Positions 7,198-14,118 of a stretch of DNA of 34,938 nucleotides are shown piece by piece. The notes under the pieces are model-generated. The model worked only from the letters and a program-made list of their open reading frames with translations. It was not told the DNA's origin and did no database searches. The stretch comes from Myxococcales bacterium. Lineage in GTDB: Bacteria; Myxococcota_A; Polyangia; Polyangiales; Polyangiaceae. The stretch's first letter is position 1. The number at the start of each line of letters is the position of its first letter. The translations under genes and the position numbers were made by a program. The DNA lies in contig SXNL01000259.1 in assembly GCA_005777185.1 (NCBI GenBank), positions 1 to 34,938 of the forward strand. The letters run 5' to 3'.

Positions 7198-8463
7198 TCA
7201 CTTCAGCAGGACGATCACGAGGAGGAGGATCAGGAACGCGACGCCTCCACCGATCGCGCCCTTGACCACGAGCTGCCCCTTCGTGACCGCCGCGCTGTCG
7301 TGCGTCGCGAGCGCCGCGCGGTAGAGCGCGACCTCCCGCCGGGCCGACTCGACGCCGCGCACGTTGCGGACGACCTCGTCGCGCAGGGGGTGGAACTCCT
7401 TGCCGAAGTTGATCTCGTCCTGGATGACGTGCTCGGAGAAGCGCGCGGCCACCTCGCAGAGCTCCCCCCACGCCTTCTCGGAGCCCGGTGTCTTCCCGGC
7501 AGGGGAGGACTGGGCCACCACGGCGTCGCGTTCGTCCTTCGCGGCCTGGAGCTTGGTGCGCGCCTCCTCGACGACGCGCTTGACCTCGGGCGAAGCGCGA
7601 TCGCCCGCCTGGCGCTGATCCTCCCAAGCGGCGTCGTACTCGCGGCTGAACTCCGCGATGCGACGATCGATGCTCCTGAGCTTCTCGGCCCGCGCGGTCG
7701 ACTCGGCCGCCTGGGCGCCCTGCGCGTCCGCGAGAGCCTCCTCGGCGGCTCGGAGGGTCTCGAGCGTGGCCATGTACGGTTGCTTCGCGACGCGCGACAG
7801 GGTCGGCACGACCTGCGCGGCCTTGCGCGCTATCTTCACGAGGGTCTCGGCGAGCGCCTCCTCGGCCTTCTTCAGCGCGACGTCCTTCGCCTCGATCGTC
7901 ACCTCGATCTCCGCGATGCGGGCGCGCACCATGCTCGAGTACGCCGGGAGCTCCCAGAGCTTGTCGGGTGGCTTGCCGAAGCGGCCCGTGATCTTCGCCT
8001 CCGCGGCGTCGATGACGGGCGCCTTGACGTCGAGGATACTCCTGGTCTCCGGGACGGCGCCGACGCCGACGGCGGCCTTCGCGATGGCGGGCTCCTTCGT
8101 GGACACGGGAACTCCGCTCGCCGCATGGCCGCTCGACATCGGCTTGATCGCGAGCGAGCCCCCCGAAGCGGTCCCGCCCGCGGCAGCCACCCGCAAGGAG
8201 ATCGGCTTCTCCGCCGCGAGGCCTCCGGAGGAGGGGACGCTCGCGCTGGAGAGGGCTGGGGCACCGAGGCCAGGGCGCAACTCGACCTCGAGCTGGAGGT
8301 CGAGATCGGGAGCGGCGGCCTGCGAGAGGCTCTCCAGGCGGTGATCGCCGTCGTAGCGATCCGGGCGCTTGTTCGTCGCCGCGTGGGGAGCGTGGTCGGA
8401 CAGCGACTTGCCGCACGTGGGACAGACGGGAATCGCGGCACCGCAGTGAGGACAGGGATCCAT
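7198..8463 (-). CDS. Zinc-ribbon, coiled-coil, tail-anchored membrane protein
   Basis: A 421-residue protein of three parts. Residues 1-20 form a short zinc ribbon (Cys4, Cys7, Cys14, Cys17; CPHC and CPTC). A low-complexity Ala/Ser/Pro linker runs to about residue 130. A long charged helical region to about 390 is rich in Glu, Arg and Ala and probably coiled coil (IAEIEVTIEAKDVALKKAEE and following). The last 18 residues are a single hydrophobic helix, AFLILLLVIVLLK, with no following domain, so the protein is probably tail-anchored with its bulk in the cytoplasm. It converges with the barrel gene, ten bases away. No known family is recognised. Confidence 0.7.
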   Translation of the reverse strand: MDPCPHCGAAIPVCPTCGKSLSDHAPHAATNKRPDRYDGDHRLESLSQAAAPDLDLQLEVELRPGLGAPALSSASVPSSGGLAAEKPISLRVAAAGGTASGGSLAIKPMSSGHAASGVPVSTKEPAIAKAAVGVGAVPETRSILDVKAPVIDAAEAKITGRFGKPPDKLWELPAYSSMVRARIAEIEVTIEAKDVALKKAEEALAETLVKIARKAAQVVPTLSRVAKQPYMATLETLRAAEEALADAQGAQAAESTARAEKLRSIDRRIAEFSREYDAAWEDQRQAGDRASPEVKRVVEEARTKLQAAKDERDAVVAQSSPAGKTPGSEKAWGELCEVAARFSEHVIQDEINFGKEFHPLRDEVVRNVRGVESARREVALYRAALATHDSAAVTKGQLVVKGAIGGGVAFLILLLVIVLLK

Positions 8464-8525
8464 CGCGGCGATGTTACCAAGAAACGGTGCGCATGAGCGC
8501 CCTTCCCGACCCTCCGGCGCGTGGG

Positions 8526-8572
8526 CTCGACGTTCTCGACCACCCGGAACACGTTCGGGTTAGAACGTCGAG
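8526..8572. promoter_or_regulatory. Nested hairpin in the MFS leader region
   Basis: A perfect 11-bp inverted repeat, CTCGACGTTCT at 8526-8536 and AGAACGTCGAG at 8562-8572, encloses a second stem, ACCCG at 8542-8546 and CGGGT at 8556-8560. It lies about 85 bases upstream of the GTG start of the transporter, in the 194-base space between two divergent genes. It could be a structured 5' leader, a terminator or a protein-binding palindrome. There is no T-run, so an intrinsic terminator is less likely. Confidence 0.55.
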
Positions 8573-8600
8573 ACATGTCCCTCCGCCCGTCAGGTTGCGA

Positions 8601-8618
8601 GGGGGCCGAGAGGCCCCC
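8601..8618 (+). promoter_or_regulatory. GC hairpin with GAGA (GNRA) tetraloop upstream of the MFS gene
   Basis: GGGGGCC-GAGA-GGCCCCC forms a perfect seven-base-pair GC stem closed by a GNRA-type tetraloop. It ends 39 bases before the transporter GTG at 8658. No T-tract follows. In the transporter transcript it would be a very stable leader hairpin. Confidence 0.5.
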
Positions 8619-8657
8619 GCTGGCTCCCCGTGACAGCCTCCCGGCGCGGAGCCCACG

Positions 8658-9971
8658 GTGACGGCTGCCGTGGAGGCCCACGCCCGCGCGTGGCGAGCGC
8701 GCATCTTCGCGACGGTGTGGATCACGTACTTCGCGTATTACCTCTGCCGCCTGAACATGACCGTGGCCGCGACCCCGCTGTCGCGCGCGTACGGGTGGAG
8801 CACGGAGGATTTCGGGAAGGTCCTCACGTCCCTCACGGTGTTCTACGCGATCGGCCAGTTCGTGAACGGCCAGCTCGGCGATCGCTTCGGCGCGCGCACC
8901 GTCACCTTCGTCGGTGTCGTGGGCTCGGTCTCCATGAATCTCGCCGTGTTCCTGCTCGTCCTCCTCACGGGCCGGGGCGACGCGCACGTGCTCGGGTGGC
9001 TGATCGCGTTCTGGGGGGTGAACGGGTTCTTCCAGGCGATGGGGTGGTCCCCGATGGTGCGGGTCATGGCGCACTGGTTCCCCCTCGCGCGGCGCGGGAA
9101 GACGATGGGGTGGCTGGGGACCTGCTACCAGCTCGGCGGCGCCGCCTCGCTCCTGCTCGCGTCGTTCCTCACCGGGTCGCGCACCGCGGAGGGAGGTGAC
9201 TGGCGCATGGTGTTCCTCGTCCCGTCCGCGCTCTTCGCGGGCGTGGGCGTGCTCTTCGTCGCGTTGATCCGCAACCAGCCGGAGGACGTGGGCCTGCCAC
9301 CGGTCGACGCCGCCGACGGCCACGCGGCCGGAGGCGGCGCGGTGCGGTCGATCGTGACGAACGTCCTCGACACGCTGCGGAACCCCTACCTGTGGTGCGT
9401 GGCGCTCACGTTCTTCATGCTGGACCTCAACCGCTACGGCTTCATGAACTGGATGCCCGACTACCTCGCGAAGCACGCGGCGCCGGGCTCCTCCGCGCGC
9501 ATCGCGGAGCTGAAGCAGATGACCAAGCTCGCGATCCACCCCCTGTCGGGCGCCCTCGGTGTCGTGGCCGCGGGCTGGGCGACGGACCGCTTCTTCGGCG
9601 GGCGCCGCGCGCCCGTGATCGCCATCCTGCTCACGGTGCTCGGGCTCGCGTCGTGGGTCTTCGCCAGCCTCGATCCGAACGACACCGGGGTGGTCGTGGG
9701 GGTGGTGGCGCTCGTCGGTTTCTGCACGTATGGGCCGCACATCCTGATGGTCGGGCACGCCGCGCAGGACTTCGGGAAGAAGCGCGGCGCGGCCGGTGCG
9801 GCCGGGTTCATCGACGCCGTCGGCTACATCGGCGCGAGCCTCGCGGGGTGGGGCGCGGGGAGGTTGATCAAGACGTCGGGGTACGCGGTGACGTTCAGGA
9901 TCTTCGGGGCGGCGGCGATCGTGGGGGCGCTGTCGACCGTCTTGATCTGGAGGCAGCGGGGGAGGGAGTGA
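8658..9971 (+). CDS. MFS transporter of the organophosphate:phosphate antiporter (GlpT/UhpT-like) type
   Basis: A 437-residue inner-membrane protein with about twelve transmembrane segments. The first helix region, ITYFAYYLCRLNMTVAATPL at about 23-42, matches the OPA-family start 'YxxYxxCRxN'. The following loop has the MFS motif NGQLGDRFGARTV. GVNGFFQAMGWSPMVRVMAH and RRGKTMGWLGTCYQLGG are also typical of GlpT/UhpT relatives. The central loop at about 205-235 is hydrophilic. The start is GTG 8658. Homologs exchange sugar phosphates or glycerol-3-phosphate for phosphate, but no catabolic partner is adjacent, so the substrate is open. Two hairpins precede the gene. Confidence 0.85.
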   Translation: MTAAVEAHARAWRARIFATVWITYFAYYLCRLNMTVAATPLSRAYGWSTEDFGKVLTSLTVFYAIGQFVNGQLGDRFGARTVTFVGVVGSVSMNLAVFLLVLLTGRGDAHVLGWLIAFWGVNGFFQAMGWSPMVRVMAHWFPLARRGKTMGWLGTCYQLGGAASLLLASFLTGSRTAEGGDWRMVFLVPSALFAGVGVLFVALIRNQPEDVGLPPVDAADGHAAGGGAVRSIVTNVLDTLRNPYLWCVALTFFMLDLNRYGFMNWMPDYLAKHAAPGSSARIAELKQMTKLAIHPLSGALGVVAAGWATDRFFGGRRAPVIAILLTVLGLASWVFASLDPNDTGVVVGVVALVGFCTYGPHILMVGHAAQDFGKKRGAAGAAGFIDAVGYIGASLAGWGAGRLIKTSGYAVTFRIFGAAAIVGALSTVLIWRQRGRE

Positions 9972-9981
9972 CCGTCCGCAC

Positions 9982-11052
9982 TCACCCCCCCCTCAACCTC
10001 CGCGCCGCCTCCGCCTCGTTCTTCAGCTTCGCGTACACCTCGTCGATCGACACCGTGGCCCCCGAGCCAGGGGCGAACCCGCAGTCCGGGTTCAGCGTGA
10101 TCCGCTCCCGCGCGACGTGCTCGCACGCGCGCTCCACCCGCGCCACGATGACCTCGGGCGAGTCCACCTCGCCGGGCACGCAGCTCACGCAGCCGAGCCC
10201 GATCTCGAGGTCCTTCCGCAGCCTCCGCAGCACCGGGAATTCCCCCGCGCCGGGCGCGGTGAACTCCATCGTCAGGTGCTGCACCGCGAGCCGGTTCAGG
10301 TGCGCGAGGATCGGATCGTCGTCCCCGCGTGGTTCTTCTCGCCGCGCAGGCGCGCGCCTGCACGCCGGCACAGGTGCACCGCGAGCTTCAGCCCGGAGAT
10401 CCCTCCACCACGGCGTTCGTCATGTCGACCGCGAAGTCCGCCGCGCGGTCCGGACCCTCGAACGTGCCGCGGACGTCTCGATCCACGAACAGGCACAGGT
10501 GGGGATCGTCGATCTGCACGATCGTCGCCCCCTCGTCGCGCAAGAGCTCGAGCTCGCGGCGGAGCACCGGGACGCAGTCGCGCACGAAGTCCTCGCGCGA
10601 GGGGTAGGCGCGCCGGGATCGCTCGGGATCCCACATGCGCTCCCCGAGGAGCGCGGGCGCCGGCAGCGTGGCCTTCACCATCCTCCCCGTGAGGCTCCGC
10701 AACAGCGAGACCTCCCGCGCGATGAACCCTGGCGTCTTCGGCGCGAGCCGGTCGACCACCACGGTCCAGGGCCGGCCGTCGGCGGGGTTCGTCGAGAGCG
10801 CGAACCCGTGCGCGAGCTCCGCGACGACGCCGATGTACGAGCGCCGTCACCACTCACCGTCGGACACCACGTCGAGGCCCGCGTTCTCCTGGAGCGCCAC
10901 GACGTACCGCACCGCCGCCGCCATCCGCCGCCGGTAGTCCTGCGCGCTCGGCGTGGAGCCGTCCGAGATCAGGTCCAGCACGAACGCGGGCCGCGGCATC
11001 GAGCCCACGACGCTCGTCGGGAACAGCACGCCGTAGTCGTTCGGGCGGTCAT
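9982..11052 (-). pseudogene. Cobalamin-independent methionine synthase (MetE C-domain)-like gene, broken
   Basis: The pieces add up to one protein of about 357 residues in the MetE C-terminal-domain family. Fragment 1 carries GVLFPTSVVGSMPRPAFVLD and ends DGEW-stop at 10847. Fragment 2 continues in the same frame after the TGA (RRSYIGVVAELAHGF... to VDMTNAVVEG). Fragment 3 is SGLKLAVHLCRRAGAR in the next frame. Fragment 4 is DDDPILAHLNRLAVQHLTME to the end in the third frame. The family zinc ligands are still visible as HLC and IGLGCVSC. ATG 11052 overlaps the stop of the upstream nucleotidyltransferase (ATGA). Each of the three frame changes would be repaired by adding one base to a C/G run: near 11043, 10401 and 10323. 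Either it is a true pseudogene or the consensus has homopolymer errors. Confidence 0.82.
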
Positions 11053-11813
11053 CGCGCGAGCTCGGACAGCCACACGCGGTTCGCGTAGGCGAAGTCCTGC
11101 TCGGTGTCGACCTCGATGTACGCTCCGCTCGTCGTCGCGATGTGCATCGTGACGCCCTGCTCCAGCATCTCCTGGTACAGCAGGATCTTGTAGGCCTTCT
11201 CGAAGACGGCGGCCTCACGCCACGGCCTCCCGGCGTGCGCCTCGCGTACCCGGTGGTAGTGCTCGCGCAGCAGGCGGGCCCCGCGCGGCGTGAACTTCGC
11301 CACGCCGATGTACTCGCCGGTCGCGGCCTCGGGAGCGATGTCTCGGTGCACCTTCACGACGCGATCGCCCTCCGCGATCACCTTCTCGCCGTCCGACTCG
11401 GGGTGCTCCGTGCGGCCGACGTAGCGCCGCCTCCAGTCCGTGTCCACGCAGAGCACGATGTCGCCGGGGTGGGCGATGGCGCGCGCCACCACGTCACCGC
11501 GGTACAGCGTGTCCGAGTACGAGCAGACGAAGCCGTCTTCCATGTGCGCCTCCGCGCAGAAGAGGCTCGCGAGGATGTTGTTCGTCGCCCACGCCGCGTT
11601 CTCGATGAAGGTGAAGCCCGGATGGTCGCGTCGCACGCGGTCGATCAGGTACCCGCCCACGAAGACCGTCTCCGTAGCGCCGCCCTCGTGGAGGGCCCCG
11701 AGCGTCCAGTCGAGCATGCTCCGGCCCGCGACCTCGACGTAGCACTTCGGCCTGTCGTCGGTCATCGCGTTGAGGCGGCGCCCGCGGCCGGCGGCGATCA
11801 GGATCGCCTTCAT
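11049..11813 (-). CDS. LicC-like sugar/phosphocholine nucleotidyltransferase
   Basis: A 254-residue NTP-transferase-fold protein. The signature ILIAAGRGRRL opens it, with RPKCYVEVAGRSMLDW at about 21-36, where Lys23 corresponds to the catalytic lysine. The metal-binding aspartate is in CSYSDTLYRGD, and EVDTEQDFAYANRVW closes the domain. This arrangement is like the LicC/choline-phosphate cytidylyltransferase group, although glucose-1-phosphate-type enzymes share the fold. ATG 11813 has GAGAAG eight bases upstream. The reading frame is open further 5', but that part overlaps the divergent sulfatase promoter. It would supply an activated alcohol or sugar for envelope decoration. It overlaps the broken MetE-like gene by four bases. 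Confidence 0.8.
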   Translation of the reverse strand: MKAILIAAGRGRRLNAMTDDRPKCYVEVAGRSMLDWTLGALHEGGATETVFVGGYLIDRVRRDHPGFTFIENAAWATNNILASLFCAEAHMEDGFVCSYSDTLYRGDVVARAIAHPGDIVLCVDTDWRRRYVGRTEHPESDGEKVIAEGDRVVKVHRDIAPEAATGEYIGVAKFTPRGARLLREHYHRVREAHAGRPWREAAVFEKAYKILLYQEMLEQGVTMHIATTSGAYIEVDTEQDFAYANRVWLSELAR

Positions 11814-11952
11814 CGCTTCTTCTCCATGCCCCGAGCATACTCCAGCGGGAGCCCCGGCCGGGTCGCCGCCTACCGCCCCGCTGCAGGAGATCCTCACTCC
11901 CGGCGCAATTTCTGATAACAGACGCCCCGTGAGAACCTCCGAGAACCCGGCG

Positions 11953-14118
11953 ATGTCCGGGCGCGAGGCCGTCCAGGTGTCGAAGCGCGCGTTCGTTGCG
12001 ACCGTGCTCACGCTCGTCGTGCCGTCCCTCCTGTCGGTCGCGTTCGCCGAGTCCGGCTTCTTCGGCGTGAAGAACGAGGCGGTGGCGGAGCAGGCCGTGT
12101 CTCGGACGAGCGAGTTCCTGTGGCGGGTCGGCGCGCACATGGGCCTCGTCATGCTCAGCGAGATGGCGCTCGTGTGGGCCGCGTCTTTCGGCGTCGCGAC
12201 CCTGTTCTACTGGTTCCACGGGCGCGCCCGCGGCCCGTTCTTTCGCTGGATCGGCGAGATCGGCACGTGCGCCCTCGTGACGGCGAGCTACTGGGGCATG
12301 ATCGCGAACCGCTCGCCCGGCCTCTTCCTCGAGACCCTCAGCGGCAGCCGCCTGCTCCAGGCCTGGATCCACGTCGCGTGGCTGGTGGCGCCGGTGCTCG
12401 CCGTCGCCGCCGTGGCGGGCTCGCTCCTCTGGGTGCTCAAGGGGACGCGCGGTCCCCGCGTCGCGCTCACCGTGGTCGCGGGGCTCATCGCCTTCGTGGT
12501 GGGGCTCAACACGTGGCGCGTGCGCACCCGCCTCGTGATCGCGCCGTATCTCTACCCCGACCGCACACTCCCGAAGCCCGTCGAAGCGCCCTCGGCGCAC
12601 AAGCGCCCCAGCATCCTCTGGATCGCGGTCGACTCGCTCCGTCCCGACAAGATCGATCCGGTTCACACACCCACGCTCGCGGCCCTCGTCGCGCGCTCCG
12701 TCTACTACCCGAATTCCCTCGTGACGCAGCCGCGGACGGGGCCGTCGTGGATCGCCCAGATGACCTCGCTCGAGCCGATGTCGAACGGCGTCGAGACGAT
12801 GTTCCCGACGGAGGCCGCCGGACGCCTGTCGCAGGTAGCGCTCCCCGCCCACCTCGGATCGCTCGGTTACCGCACGGTGGTCGCGTCCGAGTACGCAGGC
12901 GAGTTCTTCGGGCGGGTGAACCTCGGCTTCCAGATCCAGTGCGTGCCGAAGGTCGAGCTCGCCGAGATCATGGGGCAGATGCTCCTCTCACGCGCGCCGC
13001 TCGTCCTGGCCCACGCGGGGGCCATCTACCGGCTCGGGCCCGACGAGCGCTCCTGGCTGGGCGATCCCATCGGAAGTCTCATCCGGGGTATGGCCAACTT
13101 CTCCCACCCGAAGGTGATCGACGACGACCTCCTGGCCGTGCTCGACCAGGACACGCGCGACGGCGTCACCAGCCCCTTCTTCGCGCTGCTCTTCTACTCG
13201 CAGCCGCACTTCCCCTACACGTCGAACGCCCCGTTCTACGACCGGTACGCGGTCCCCGGAGCGAGCCACGAGATCCGCTACGGCCGCGACGTGTCGAACG
13301 AGGTCGTCATCGAGCGGGACGCGGACAGGCGGCAGCTCGAAGGGCTGTACCGCGGCGCGCTCGCGGAGACGGACGCCGCGATCGCGAGGCTGTTCGAGCG
13401 CCTCCAGAGACGCGGCAAGCTCGCTGACACCATCGTCGTGTTGACCTCCGACCACGGCGAGGGCCTCTACGAGTGCTCGACGTGCCTCGGCCACGGGGAC
13501 AACCTGAGAGGCGTCGGTACGCTGCGCGTGCCCCTCGCGTTCGCCCTGCCCGCCGCGAGGTTCCCTGACGCGAAGCCTGGGACGGTCGAGGAGGCATGGG
13601 TCTCGCAGCTCGACATCTACCCGACGATCCTGAGGCTCCTCGGCGAGCCGCAGATCGTGACGCACGAGGGCGTCCCCCTCCTCGCGTCGACCGGACTCCA
13701 GCGGCCCCCCCTCCCGCGCACCTTCACCGCCGAGACCGGCGAGTGGCTCTGGACGACGAACGCCGTCCCGAAGAACCGCATGGAGTATCCGTTCATCACG
13801 GGACTCGCGCGACTGGAGAAGGGCCGGATCGAGATCGATCCCAAGTACGATCCGGTCATCCGTGCGAGCAAGCACCGCGCGGCGCTCCGCTGGCCGTACA
13901 AGCTCGACTACGAGCCGAGCTCGGATGGCGTCGCGTGGCGCCTGTTCAAGCTCGACGACGACCCCTTCCAGGATCGGGACGTCGCCGCCCAGTACCCGCG
14001 GGAGGCCGCCGATCTCAAGGCTGCGCTCCGCAAGGCGGTGCTCCGCCACCCGAACGTGCTCGCGGTGGGCGACTATTTCATCACCCGGCCGCCCATGCCC
14101 CCCGAGGAGGAATGGTGA
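11953..14118 (+). CDS. Membrane-bound sulfatase / phosphoglycol-transferase-fold protein
   Basis: A 721-residue protein with about five N-terminal transmembrane helices (residues 13-31, about 60-85, 95-112, 135-155 and 175-195), then a large extracytoplasmic alkaline-phosphatase-superfamily domain from about 217. The motif PSILWIAVDSLRPDK carries the first metal ligand Asp227. QPRTGPSWIAQMTSLEP places Thr262 or Ser265 at the nucleophile position, and VLTSDHGEGLYE carries Asp500 and His501. A Thr in place of the Cys/Ser of sulfatases resembles lipoteichoic-acid synthases and phosphoethanolamine transferases. ATG 11953 is chosen; an in-frame GTG at 11929 is possible. The stop overlaps the next start (TGATG). 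It probably hydrolyses or transfers a phospho- or sulfo-ester on surface glycans or lipids. Confidence 0.78.
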   Translation: MSGREAVQVSKRAFVATVLTLVVPSLLSVAFAESGFFGVKNEAVAEQAVSRTSEFLWRVGAHMGLVMLSEMALVWAASFGVATLFYWFHGRARGPFFRWIGEIGTCALVTASYWGMIANRSPGLFLETLSGSRLLQAWIHVAWLVAPVLAVAAVAGSLLWVLKGTRGPRVALTVVAGLIAFVVGLNTWRVRTRLVIAPYLYPDRTLPKPVEAPSAHKRPSILWIAVDSLRPDKIDPVHTPTLAALVARSVYYPNSLVTQPRTGPSWIAQMTSLEPMSNGVETMFPTEAAGRLSQVALPAHLGSLGYRTVVASEYAGEFFGRVNLGFQIQCVPKVELAEIMGQMLLSRAPLVLAHAGAIYRLGPDERSWLGDPIGSLIRGMANFSHPKVIDDDLLAVLDQDTRDGVTSPFFALLFYSQPHFPYTSNAPFYDRYAVPGASHEIRYGRDVSNEVVIERDADRRQLEGLYRGALAETDAAIARLFERLQRRGKLADTIVVLTSDHGEGLYECSTCLGHGDNLRGVGTLRVPLAFALPAARFPDAKPGTVEEAWVSQLDIYPTILRLLGEPQIVTHEGVPLLASTGLQRPPLPRTFTAETGEWLWTTNAVPKNRMEYPFITGLARLEKGRIEIDPKYDPVIRASKHRAALRWPYKLDYEPSSDGVAWRLFKLDDDPFQDRDVAAQYPREAADLKAALRKAVLRHPNVLAVGDYFITRPPMPPEEEW

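Noticed and set aside
7075-8496. Plus-strand frame of 473 codons antisense to the zinc-ribbon protein
   Set aside because: Leu/Arg/Asp-rich composition without any motif. The minus-strand gene has the zinc ribbon, the coiled coil and the terminal helix.
10847-10849. TGA read as selenocysteine in the MetE-like gene
   Set aside because: MetE-type enzymes use zinc and cysteine, not selenocysteine, at this position; the expected residue is an Arg; and the same gene has three frameshifts.
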